From Bacilli bacterium (GTDB taxonomy: Bacteria; Bacillota_I; Bacilli_A; RFN20; CAG-826): 64,000 bases of DNA. This document shows positions 1 through 8,220 of this stretch, in pieces. Each line of letters starts with the position of its first letter. The stretch's first letter is position 1. The notes under the pieces are model-generated. The model did not search any database. It was not told the origin of the DNA and saw only the letters and a list, made by a program, of their open reading frames with translations. The stretch is taken from the NCBI GenBank assembly GCA_017651565.1, contig JAGCCQ010000050.1:1-64000 (forward strand), read 5' to 3'. Both the position numbers and the translations under genes were made by a program.

Positions 1-11
1 CTTTTTTTTTT

Positions 12-20
12 TCGTATAAT
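12..20 (+). promoter_or_regulatory. Candidate phage promoter, TCGTATAAT module
   Basis: A run of T residues leads into TCGTATAAT, with TATAAT at 15-20 and the first ATG 23 nt downstream of the hexamer start. The same TCGTATAAT block recurs upstream of four other genes at nearly the same distance. No TTGACA-like -35 element is visible within the window. Promoter function is inferred from the recurrence. Confidence 0.5.
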
Positions 21-37
21 AGTAATAGGAGGTATAT

Positions 38-565
38 ATGCTAGAAGAACTTTATAATAGATTAAAAAACATAAAAGAAAAGAGCCCTGTATTACTTATT
101 GAAAAAGCTGCCATTTTGTTTAAAGAGAACTATAGTAAAGATATATTTAGAGTGGAGAACCAGCAGGAATTAAAAGATGTTGTTGAGAACTTTACTAATA
201 ATAACTATGGTGGTGTTTTAGTTATAGAAGATCTTTCTCTAGTTTATGATTTATCTGTCTTATTAAAGTTTTTAGAAGAGAGCAATATACCTATAATACT
301 TTTAGCATTAAAAGATTGTGATAGATTAAGTGGAACTCTACTTTCTAGAGTTAAGACTTGTATAAAGATACCCTTTGTAAGCCCAACCTCTAATTTATTA
401 TCGGCAAGAGAGTCACTTGATTTGTGGTCTATAGAACAAAATAAGGGAGAGCAGGATAGATTTTTCGCACAAGAAAGTCCAGAGTTATATTATTTAAAGT
501 TAAAATCAACTAGGTTTAAGTGTAATACAAAGATTGTTGAGTTATTATCAGGAGGTAATAGATGA
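38..565 (+). CDS. Clamp-loader small-subunit-like AAA+ remnant (delta'-like)
   Basis: 175 residues. The segment VLVIEDLSLVYDLSVLLKFL followed by IPIILLAL and LLSRVKTCIKIPF reads like the region of DNA polymerase III delta' or other clamp-loader AAA+ subunits that carries a degenerate Walker B, an LLK-lE helix and the sensor-1/SRC segment. No Walker A is present, so ATP hydrolysis is not expected; it could be a structural clamp-loader subunit working with the DnaX-like protein at 30630. It starts at an ATG 23 nt after a TATAAT element behind a good AGGAGG. Its TGA stop overlaps the next ATG (ATGA), which suggests translational coupling. The family call rests on pattern only. Confidence 0.4.
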   Translation: MLEELYNRLKNIKEKSPVLLIEKAAILFKENYSKDIFRVENQQELKDVVENFTNNNYGGVLVIEDLSLVYDLSVLLKFLEESNIPIILLALKDCDRLSGTLLSRVKTCIKIPFVSPTSNLLSARESLDLWSIEQNKGEQDRFFAQESPELYYLKLKSTRFKCNTKIVELLSGGNR

Positions 566-1296
566 TTATTATTAGAAAAGAAGTTAAGTGCGATGTTAAT
601 ATCTTAAAGTTTATGTATCCAACATTTGAGATAATAGATAATGATATACCGTTGTTTCCAGAAAGACCTGCAATTTATATTGGATCAACACAAAATAGAG
701 ACCTTTTTATAAAGACTTATGAAAAAGCTGATATAGATTATATTGTTGTTTCAAATACATCTAGCATTGATCTAACTGATAGAAGACAGTTAGTACAGGT
801 AAGTTTTGAAAAGTGGAATAGGTTTGTACCACAATATCTAGTTGGTTGTGGTAGAGAGAAGAAAAGAGGAAAAGGAATAGATTATGGTTTTATAGATGAG
901 TTAGACTATGAAGACTTCCTATGGGTATTTAAGCACCATTGGGTTACAGGTAAATGGGTTATAAAGAAACTACCAGACGAGAATACTTTTTTGGAGTTGA
1001 TTGAATTAATAAACCAATCAAAGATAGATTTTATAAAAAGATTTTTTGAAGTTGTTAACGATACAAGACCTTATAGAATAGAGAGTAGTTTAATGACTTT
1101 TTTATTAAGAGCAAAATATAAAAACTATAAAGGTTTAACTAGTCCAAAGTATAAGTTTACAATTAAAAAGTTTGAGGGAAAGCCTGTAGATAAGTCTTTA
1201 AATGCACTATATAACTCATTAGACACTAGCATAGATAATTATACTTTGAGGCTTTTGTATCTATTTGTAAATATACTAGACACTATTAGATCATAA
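562..1296 (+). CDS. Hypothetical protein, translationally coupled to the clamp-loader-like gene
   Basis: 244 residues; I do not recognise the family. The N-terminal third looks alpha/beta (IIIRKEV, PAIYIGST, YIVVSNTS), the centre has aromatic-rich stretches (FLWVFKHHWVTGKW) and the C-terminal third is helical and ends LYLFVNILDTIRS. The start codon overlaps the stop of the preceding delta'-like gene, so the two are probably made together. An alpha/beta N-terminus followed by a helical C-terminus next to a clamp-loader-like gene would fit another clamp-loader subunit (delta or gp62-like), but no diagnostic motif supports this. Confidence 0.5.
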   Translation: MIIIRKEVKCDVNILKFMYPTFEIIDNDIPLFPERPAIYIGSTQNRDLFIKTYEKADIDYIVVSNTSSIDLTDRRQLVQVSFEKWNRFVPQYLVGCGREKKRGKGIDYGFIDELDYEDFLWVFKHHWVTGKWVIKKLPDENTFLELIELINQSKIDFIKRFFEVVNDTRPYRIESSLMTFLLRAKYKNYKGLTSPKYKFTIKKFEGKPVDKSLNALYNSLDTSIDNYTLRLLYLFVNILDTIRS

Positions 1297-1359
1297 AAAT
1301 AGCCAAAATCTGTCAAGTTTTTATTTATTATTATAGAGAGATATTTAGGAGGAGCGATT

Positions 1360-1620
1360 ATGGTAGTATTTAGAGTAAAGTCTTCCACTGATATTAAGAA
1401 ACTTGGTGGAGCCATTTTTACTAATATAAAGAACTGTAATGAGATTGAACTGTCTTGTCTTGGTGCAGGAAGTTTAAATCAAGCAGTTAAAAGTATAATT
1501 ATTGCAAAATCTTTCGCAGCTCCTGTTGGAATAAACCTAGTTGTTGATCCTAGTTTTGACTTAACAGAAGTTGACGAACAAGAGAAAACATTAATTAAGT
1601 TAATTGTTAAAAAGATATAG
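1360..1620 (+). CDS. spoVS: SpoVS-family protein (stage V sporulation protein S)
   Basis: 86 residues, the usual length for SpoVS. The family core is clear: FRVKSSTDIKKLGGAIFTNI, then ELSCLGAGSLNQAVKSIIIA, FAAPVGINLVVDPSF and a C-terminal EKTLIKLIVKK. SpoVS is a small Alba-like-fold protein, probably nucleic-acid binding, that influences septation and spore coat assembly in Bacillus and relatives. In a phage it could modulate host sporulation or bind phage DNA. It has a strong AGGAGG RBS and sits immediately upstream of the 1695-residue head-type gene. Family identification is strong; the role in the phage is unknown. Confidence 0.85.
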   Translation: MVVFRVKSSTDIKKLGGAIFTNIKNCNEIELSCLGAGSLNQAVKSIIIAKSFAAPVGINLVVDPSFDLTEVDEQEKTLIKLIVKKI

Positions 1621-1628
1621 GAGGGTTT

Positions 1629-4600
1629 ATGAGATTAATTAATAAAAGTTTAACTGAAAGTTTATATACTAACCTTAAAGTTAGTAAAAATAAAAAAACT
1701 TTAAAAGAAGGATCTTTTGGAGAAGAAGTTGGTTTTATGTGGGACGCTGATGTTGACGCTATGAAACTAGACTTCGCAAAGCGAATCTGCTCTTATCTAG
1801 GAATTAAAGATGATGACGCAGAGTATTTTAAGTTTAATACTTTTGAACTTCATAGAGGTACAAGTTGGGTGGATAGTAACCCTTGGATGGCTGTTGAAAT
1901 TGAACTTCCTTATTATATTGTTTTATCTATAATTGAGGCTAATGCAAGAATATGTCCTTTGGCTAATAAATTAAACCGAAGTGATTATTTAAACTATTGG
2001 TCTGATGGTGGAATAGATATAGGAAGAACAAGTGGAACCAAATCATTTAAAGAGGTTTATGCTTATTTTGATTTTGAGGAGAGCCTTTCTTCTTATGATA
2101 AGAGTATTACCGATGAAGAAGTTAAGTTTATGGATAAGAACCTAGAGGAAGAAGAGGAAAAACTAGGTAAGTATGTAGCAGATGTTATAAAAGAACACTA
2201 TGACGAGTTACTAGATATTATGCTAGATAATGAGTTTATAGACGAGGAAGAATTAGAAGAGTCAGAAAAAATTACTAATACAAACAATGATTTTTATTGT
2301 GAGTATTGTTGTAATATCTTCAGTGGAGAAATGAAGGAAGACGGAAGTATGCCTGATTGTCCTAGATGTGCTAATAGAAGAGCGTATGACACTGATATAA
2401 ATATGACAGATGAAGAAAGAAATAAACCAGCTAATGCCGATGTGCGTTTACTAAAAGATGGAGATATAGGTTTATTTGATGGAAATACTGTTCTAGACGA
2501 ATTAGGTAGTGATTATGAAGGAGTACTTGCTATGTATGACCTTCTTGGATATGACATAGAAGACGAGTTTATTTGGGAAGATATAGTTGATGACGCAGAT
2601 AGTGAAAAACTTTATATAAAAAATGGAGACTTCTATTTAGATAAAGATGGAAAAACTGTTGTTTATAAAGGAAGAGACTCTGCAAACTTCCCTATTGTTT
2701 CTATTGTTAAGGGAAATAAGATAAAAGAAAGTATGTCATTAAAAGAAGAAGTAAATAATGAAATTGATAGTCACATTGAAAGTTTTAGAGGACCAGATCA
2801 TAGTGGTTACTTTGATATGGACTTGTATGCTATAACTGTAAGAAGTGACTCAAAAGAAAGATACTTCTGGGCTTATTATAATTTCTCTGGTAAGCCAACA
2901 GTATATCCAGGTTATAACCCAAGTCCAGAAGAAAAGAAGTTATTAAAACAAATGACAGGTGCAGAGGACTTTGAAGCAGGGTTAGATATTCTAGCAAATT
3001 ATATAGATAAAAATCTAGATAGATTATTAAAAGAAAAAAATAAAAAAGGTATCTTTGATGTTTCATCTATGGAAGAATTAGACGAAGGATCCTTTGATGA
3101 TTTAGACGCAGAGTATGGAAGTGTTGAAGAAGAAAACGGAAAGAAGTACTATGTTGCTGGTAGTACTCAACAAGGTTATTGTTATAAAAGTGTAGCAACA
3201 TATAAGAATAGTCCAGACGAAGTTTGCTATATTAGTGAGAGTGCCTTTGATGATAATAATGCAGTTGACGGAAAACTTCCACTAGACTATGTTGAAAAGA
3301 ATAAAAATAAGTTAATTGAGGTTGGTAGTGTATCAACACACAATTCAATTCTTGAAGAAGTTAGAAGTGCTCTTGTTTTTGATAACTATAACTATACAGA
3401 TAATTCTGGGAAAGTTATTGAAGCAAAAGATTTTGATAATGAACTTATTGAGATGTTGGCTTTAGAAGCTTTTGAAATAGTTGATTGGCAAGGTACAGGA
3501 TCATTTATTGGAGAACAAGATTATAAAGAAACTATTGAAGAGTATTATAGTCATAAACTTAATGAGAGTGTTACTGTTAAAAAACATAAAAGGTTAAGAG
3601 AGTCAGCATTACCAGACGGAGTTGAAGTTACAGAAGATGGTTATCTTGTTGTAAAAGATTTTATTTATTACTTTATAGTTGGTGTTGCAAAAATACCAAT
3701 GTATAGTGATGAAGACGATAGTGAAGGTTGGGTTGAAACAGATTTTAATATACCTTTTAAAGTTAAAGACGAAAACTATGGAGTATTACCTTCTTTAGAA
3801 ATGGCTGTTGAGTATGTTAAGTCCTATGTAGAGTCTGGAATACCAGGAACTTGTGGTGTTGTTGTTGAGTGTAAGACACCTGATTATGTAAGTGAAATGG
3901 ACGCTGACGATAAGGATAGAAATATTTACAATGGTTTTGCCGAGTGGGTAGATCCTTATGATATATATCATTATAAAGATAGTGACGGAAAAGTAGTTTA
4001 TAGTGCTTATACAGACGAAAACAGTAACTTAATTGAAACAACGAAGGATACATCAACTGATAAAGTATCAATATCTTATAGTCCTAGTCCTGAAGTTTAT
4101 GCAAATCTAATGGGGCTTAAATCTTTTGTAGAAGATAAGAGTAATAGAGAGTTATTCAAGTCAGATGGTATAGATGAAGAAGTAATTGATCTTGTTAATA
4201 ATATTGTTAAGGGTTTAAAAAGTTTTAAGTTTAAATCTAAAAATGACTTTGTATCTTCTTTAGAACATATAAATAGTTTTATTGATGAAACAAAAGAATA
4301 TTTTTACGATGGTATTGATATAGATATAAAAGAGTATGTTAATTCTGTAATAGAGTCTGCTAAAAAAGGTATAAAGGAGTCTTTTAATACCAAGGCTTTG
4401 CGTAGGGTTTTAAAAGAAACAACAGATGAAGAAATAAATAAATTAAAAGTTGAACTTAAGAATAGAGCAGAAGATTTATATCACGATGGAGATATAAGTT
4501 TTGAATTAGATGAAAAAGATCTAGATCGTTTGGCTTATAAAATAAAACTTGGTGGTTTCTTTATATCTAATAATATATTTACTGACAATAATGATGAATA

Positions 4601-6716
4601 TGAGTGGCAACAGATAAATGATTTCTTGGACGATAGTATCCGTGATTATGCAGGGGAGAAAAGTATAAGAGATAAGTACAAAGATTTAAGTGACCTATCA
4701 ACAACAAAAGACTTTAAACAATTAGCAGATAGTTTAGACGATGAGACACTAAAAAATATTCAAAAAGTATTAGCACATTACATAGATTATACAGATAAAA
4801 ATGATGACGGTGTTAAAGATATTATCGGAGAGTATACTACTCAATTTGGTAATGACTATGTAATTGATTGGTATGAAGGTTTAATGAGTACTAATGAGTT
4901 TATTAGTGAAATTAAAGATAGTGGTTACACAGTTGAACCTAGGTTTAACGAATCAGTTAAGAACCTAAAAGAAGCAAGTAAGAAAACTGAACTTACAAAG
5001 TTTGATTGGAAAGATGGTTTAGACGGCTTTGATTACTATATGGATAAGGACAAATATATTTATGCTAAATCTAAAGATAGTGGAAGACTTTATTCTTGTA
5101 CTGATGATGGAGATCCAGAAATAGAAATAGAAGATGACGAAAACTATATACTTAAGGAAGATAAAAAAACCGATCTTGAAAAAACTATTAGATCAAACAC
5201 ACAAAATAAAATAAAAAATATTAGAGACATTAAAGATAATGAGTCTGGTACTGTTGTTTTAAACTTTGAATATCTTTATGATGACGAAGGTAATACAACA
5301 GTTAAGGGTTATGATATAGTTTGTGACGATACAGGTGTTTATGATTTATTTGCAGACTATACATTATTAGGATCTAGTGGGGAAACTTTTGATTATAGAT
5401 GGAATAAAAACGATGATACATTTGATTGTAGTGTTGTTGGAAAAGATTGTTGGTTTACTCTTACAGCAGAAGAGTTTAATATTGCTAATGAGGATATAAA
5501 AGAGTCTAGTCTTAATGAAAGTGCTTTTACTTCATTTAGATCTAGCCACCAGGACGAAGGTTTTTTAGGAAGACTTTGGTTTGAAATAGATGGTAAACCT
5601 TATACAATAGATTTATTTAAGATTGATGGAGAATATAGTCTAATTTATGGCATATATATTCCAGACGAATTACAAAAGTTTGTTGATGACTACGGTGGAT
5701 ACAAAAAGTTTTTACAAGACGCTATAGACTATGTTAAAGATAGTGGTTATTTAAAAGAGTCAGACATCTTTAAACCATTTGAAATTGAATCACTTGAAGG
5801 AAAAAGTGATTACGAACTAGATGATTATGCTGATAAGTTACAACAAGAACTTAAGAGTGTTTATGAAAACGATGAGGCTAGTGCTTTAAGATATGACATA
5901 TTAGACTTACTTAATAAAAAAGAAAAAGCAAATAATAGAGCCTCTGGAAATGGTTTAAGATATAATAAGAAACTAATTGAACTTATACATAAAGCTGAAG
6001 GTTATTTAGAAGAGTCAGTTGCTCCTAAAAAACCAAAGAAAAAGAAAAAGGGAGATAAAAAGGACGAGAAACGAGTTATTATGCAACAAGGAAATGTAAC
6101 TTGTATAAAAGAAAGTAATAATAAGTTTCTAGTATTTGAAAACGAAAACGATAATGAAAAAGAATATAAAGATCAAGATACTGCTATGGCTGATTTTTTA
6201 CAAAGAGTTGGCGTTGATCCTAATAGTGAACTAACAGAGAGTGTTAAAAGATATAATTTATTTGGAGATATAGTTGTATTAGATACTGATAATAAAAAAC
6301 TTATAGTAAATGATAAAGAGTTTACATTTGATAAAATGGATGAGTTTGTTAAACAGGCTCGAGGCTCTAACAGACTATACAAGCCAATGGCACTATTACT
6401 TTACACAGATTATAAAAATGGTAAGTTAAAAAATTGGGAAAGTGAAGCAATAAATGAAAGTGCTAAAGACTTTATACCAGAATTAATTGATAAGTATGTA
6501 GAAAACTATAATAAATCGCAGAAATGGATAAGAGGTAGGCGTAGACCAAGAGAAAAACAACCAGAAGATTTCGAGTGGCGATATATGGCTGGTAACATAG
6601 ATGGTATGAAGGTTAGGGGCGAAGAAGAAATACAAATATTCGACAATAGTACGGGCGAATATTTAGGTCCACATAGTAAATATATTAATAGTGTGAGATC
6701 TGGCGATAGACACTAA
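1629..6716 (+). CDS. Giant (1695 aa) LxE-site protein, probable processed internal head protein
   Basis: The acidic 1695-residue protein begins MRLINKSLTE|S, an N-terminus nearly identical to that of the gene at 10991 and resembling T4 capsid-targeting peptides that end in an [L/I]-x-E cleavage site. About fifteen further [L/I]-x-E-[S/A/G] sites are scattered along it, for example LKEG, IKES, LDEG, LNES, LRES, LKEA, LEES, LTES and INES, often where sequence character changes. A four-cysteine zinc ribbon lies near residues 224-246 (CEYC...CPRC) and matches one in the prohead-protease fusion at 59878. A lysine-rich stretch (KKPKKKKKGDKKDEK) follows LEES near residue 1465. I infer a multi-domain polyprotein packaged in the head and cut by the prohead protease. 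No enzymatic domain is recognised. Confidence 0.6.
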   Translation: MRLINKSLTESLYTNLKVSKNKKTLKEGSFGEEVGFMWDADVDAMKLDFAKRICSYLGIKDDDAEYFKFNTFELHRGTSWVDSNPWMAVEIELPYYIVLSIIEANARICPLANKLNRSDYLNYWSDGGIDIGRTSGTKSFKEVYAYFDFEESLSSYDKSITDEEVKFMDKNLEEEEEKLGKYVADVIKEHYDELLDIMLDNEFIDEEELEESEKITNTNNDFYCEYCCNIFSGEMKEDGSMPDCPRCANRRAYDTDINMTDEERNKPANADVRLLKDGDIGLFDGNTVLDELGSDYEGVLAMYDLLGYDIEDEFIWEDIVDDADSEKLYIKNGDFYLDKDGKTVVYKGRDSANFPIVSIVKGNKIKESMSLKEEVNNEIDSHIESFRGPDHSGYFDMDLYAITVRSDSKERYFWAYYNFSGKPTVYPGYNPSPEEKKLLKQMTGAEDFEAGLDILANYIDKNLDRLLKEKNKKGIFDVSSMEELDEGSFDDLDAEYGSVEEENGKKYYVAGSTQQGYCYKSVATYKNSPDEVCYISESAFDDNNAVDGKLPLDYVEKNKNKLIEVGSVSTHNSILEEVRSALVFDNYNYTDNSGKVIEAKDFDNELIEMLALEAFEIVDWQGTGSFIGEQDYKETIEEYYSHKLNESVTVKKHKRLRESALPDGVEVTEDGYLVVKDFIYYFIVGVAKIPMYSDEDDSEGWVETDFNIPFKVKDENYGVLPSLEMAVEYVKSYVESGIPGTCGVVVECKTPDYVSEMDADDKDRNIYNGFAEWVDPYDIYHYKDSDGKVVYSAYTDENSNLIETTKDTSTDKVSISYSPSPEVYANLMGLKSFVEDKSNRELFKSDGIDEEVIDLVNNIVKGLKSFKFKSKNDFVSSLEHINSFIDETKEYFYDGIDIDIKEYVNSVIESAKKGIKESFNTKALRRVLKETTDEEINKLKVELKNRAEDLYHDGDISFELDEKDLDRLAYKIKLGGFFISNNIFTDNNDEYEWQQINDFLDDSIRDYAGEKSIRDKYKDLSDLSTTKDFKQLADSLDDETLKNIQKVLAHYIDYTDKNDDGVKDIIGEYTTQFGNDYVIDWYEGLMSTNEFISEIKDSGYTVEPRFNESVKNLKEASKKTELTKFDWKDGLDGFDYYMDKDKYIYAKSKDSGRLYSCTDDGDPEIEIEDDENYILKEDKKTDLEKTIRSNTQNKIKNIRDIKDNESGTVVLNFEYLYDDEGNTTVKGYDIVCDDTGVYDLFADYTLLGSSGETFDYRWNKNDDTFDCSVVGKDCWFTLTAEEFNIANEDIKESSLNESAFTSFRSSHQDEGFLGRLWFEIDGKPYTIDLFKIDGEYSLIYGIYIPDELQKFVDDYGGYKKFLQDAIDYVKDSGYLKESDIFKPFEIESLEGKSDYELDDYADKLQQELKSVYENDEASALRYDILDLLNKKEKANNRASGNGLRYNKKLIELIHKAEGYLEESVAPKKPKKKKKGDKKDEKRVIMQQGNVTCIKESNNKFLVFENENDNEKEYKDQDTAMADFLQRVGVDPNSELTESVKRYNLFGDIVVLDTDNKKLIVNDKEFTFDKMDEFVKQARGSNRLYKPMALLLYTDYKNGKLKNWESEAINESAKDFIPELIDKYVENYNKSQKWIRGRRRPREKQPEDFEWRYMAGNIDGMKVRGEEEIQIFDNSTGEYLGPHSKYINSVRSGDRH

Positions 6717-6733
6717 TAACAAATTATAAAGTA

Positions 6734-6742
6734 TCGTATAAT
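6734..6742 (+). promoter_or_regulatory. Candidate phage promoter, TCGTATAAT module
   Basis: TCGTATAATAATTTAGAGG lies between the end of the giant gene and the ATG at 6760; TATAAT is at 6737-6742, 23 nt from the ATG, as at position 15. No -35 element is seen. The TAATTT continuation is also found in the copies at 22817 and 26256. Confidence 0.5.
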
Positions 6743-6759
6743 AATTTAGAGGAGAGTTT

Positions 6760-7200
6760 ATGGAAAACAATTTAGAGCAAGGTAAAGAAATCGTTAATAA
6801 CTCAAAGCCAGGGAAGACTTATTCTCTGGCAGAGTTAAACGAGATAGTTAAAATGATAACAGAGAAGAAAGATGAGGTATTATCTTCTAGAGGGGAACTT
6901 AAGGTATTGGCAGCTCACGAGTTGTCAGATACAAAGAAGATGACTAATAATTATAAAATAGCCGTTGAAAGAAACAATGCTACTATGGACTTAATTGTTG
7001 ATATAAAAGATAACGCATTAAGGTTTAAGTTAATCTCAAATAGAATAGATATAGCCACATCATTAGGTCAAGAACAGGTAAGACAGATTGAGTATCTTAT
7101 TAAGGTGCTTAATGAAGTACTTGGTATCTTGAGAGAAGAAGAAAAGAAGTTAGACAGAGTTATAAGATTTTATGAAAGAAATTATAATTCCTATGTTTAA
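6760..7200 (+). CDS. Hypothetical helical protein
   Basis: 146 residues, not recognised. After a short polar N-terminus almost the whole chain is predicted by eye to be helical with heptad-like hydrophobics (AELNEIVKMITEKK, IEYLIKVLNEVLGILREEEK), suggesting a coiled-coil bundle. It has no LxE site followed by S/A/G near its start, unlike its neighbours, so it may not be packaged. It is preceded by its own TCGTATAAT promoter candidate and GAGGAG RBS. Confidence 0.5.
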   Translation: MENNLEQGKEIVNNSKPGKTYSLAELNEIVKMITEKKDEVLSSRGELKVLAAHELSDTKKMTNNYKIAVERNNATMDLIVDIKDNALRFKLISNRIDIATSLGQEQVRQIEYLIKVLNEVLGILREEEKKLDRVIRFYERNYNSYV

Positions 7201-7215
7201 TTTAGGGAGGTAACA

Positions 7216-7743
7216 ATGAACTTATACGAAAGTATTAGGAACAATTTTGATAAGTTAAACGAGGCTAAAGATAGTCAAGTAACTAATTATATAGTTAACC
7301 GTGGAGATTATACTTTAACTGTGACACAGAACCTTGTTGGTGGAAATGCTGTTTTAAAAGATAAAAGTGGAAAAGTTGTTGGTAAGTTAAAGTTTACAGA
7401 GAAGGACGAACCCTTCTATAGTGATACAGTTGTAGATACTAATGACTTAACACACTTAATAAGTAAACTTAAACCAAATATTGGTATTTATAGTTTATAC
7501 CGAGAAGGATATGAAGATGAAGATCTTTTAGATCCAGATAGTAATAGCGATACAGAACTTTGGGTAAACGGCAAGATCTATTGGCAAGGATCTGCTAAAG
7601 ATGTAGATGTAAATCTATTAATGGATGTTGCAGATCAAGCTTCAGAAGAAGATGGAAAGATTTACGATACAGACGAAGTCGAGATAGTTTATACAGGCGA
7701 AGGTGGAGAACCTGACGCTACTCTACCTTGGGCTCGTTATTAA
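7216..7743 (+). CDS. Tagged small head-type protein (CTS-like N-terminus)
   Basis: 175 residues. It begins MNLYESIRNNFDKLNE|A, an amphipathic N-terminal helix ending in L-N-E-A, the form of T4 capsid-targeting peptides removed by the gp21 protease. The rest is an acidic beta-rich domain (YTLTVTQNLVGGNAVLKDKS, VVGKLKF) with no recognised family. The start resembles that of the 922-residue protein at 8221 (MNIYESVRTNLNE). Inferred to be an internal head protein; no function is assigned to the mature domain. Confidence 0.5.
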   Translation: MNLYESIRNNFDKLNEAKDSQVTNYIVNRGDYTLTVTQNLVGGNAVLKDKSGKVVGKLKFTEKDEPFYSDTVVDTNDLTHLISKLKPNIGIYSLYREGYEDEDLLDPDSNSDTELWVNGKIYWQGSAKDVDVNLLMDVADQASEEDGKIYDTDEVEIVYTGEGGEPDATLPWARY

Positions 7744-7772
7744 GTTTAAAATATATAGTAAGGAGATATAGT

Positions 7773-7907
7773 ATGGCAAAAAGTAAAAGTAGTAGAGGTA
7801 AAGATTTTTACACTAGACAGTACGCTAAAACAGAAGCGAACTTGAAAAGAAAAGGAAAAACTAATAAAAAAAGAAATCACGCTGGATACAAAGCCAATGT
7901 GAAATAA
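7773..7907 (+). CDS. Small highly basic protein, 44 aa
   Basis: This short ORF reads MAKSKSSRGKDFYTRQYAKT and continues to a TAA at 7905-7907, with lysine and arginine making up about a third of the residues. It has a good RBS (AAGGAGAT, eight or nine bases before the ATG) and exactly fills the gap between its neighbours, so it is probably real. No family is recognised. Its size, charge and position among acidic head-type proteins would suit a DNA-binding or charge-neutralising head protein, but that is inference only. Confidence 0.6.
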   Translation: MAKSKSSRGKDFYTRQYAKTEANLKRKGKTNKKRNHAGYKANVK

Positions 7908-7920
7908 AGGAGGTATTACT

Positions 7921-8208
7921 ATGAGAAATAGTGATGTTGAAGTTGTATCGACAAAAGATTTAAGTGGTCTTATGATCGGTTATCAAGCAGGGGTAAATAG
8001 AATAGTTATTGTTACAAAAGACGGAGAGAAGTTAAGAAGAAACTTGGCTGTTAAAGGTTTAAATATCTTAAGAGCCCCTGGAGAGTCTGGATGTAACTTT
8101 AGTTATTATAATTATGATGACGGACAACTTCATATAATAAATATGAAATATGTTGATAAGATACAATTATATAGAGATAAAGAATTAGTAGGAGAGATTG
8201 TAGAATAA
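7921..8208 (+). CDS. Hypothetical protein
   Basis: 95 residues, not recognised. It appears beta-rich, with alternating hydrophobics (NRIVIVTKDG, DGQLHIINM, KIQLYRDKELVGEIVE), suggesting a small barrel or sandwich. It has no N-terminal LxE site. An AGGAGG RBS precedes the ATG and the gene is directly followed by another AGGAGG for the next one, so it is part of a tight transcription unit. Confidence 0.5.
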   Translation: MRNSDVEVVSTKDLSGLMIGYQAGVNRIVIVTKDGEKLRRNLAVKGLNILRAPGESGCNFSYYNYDDGQLHIINMKYVDKIQLYRDKELVGEIVE

Positions 8209-8220
8209 GGAGGTAGTGTT

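Noticed and set aside
2830-6382. Minus-strand ORFs opposite the giant gene, and similar ones elsewhere (e.g. 10191-10412, 13135-13410, 50958-51362, 52338-52727)
   Set aside because: They lie wholly within strong + strand genes, lack RBSs, and have the Ser/Leu/Phe-rich composition expected of antisense reading of acidic AT-rich genes.
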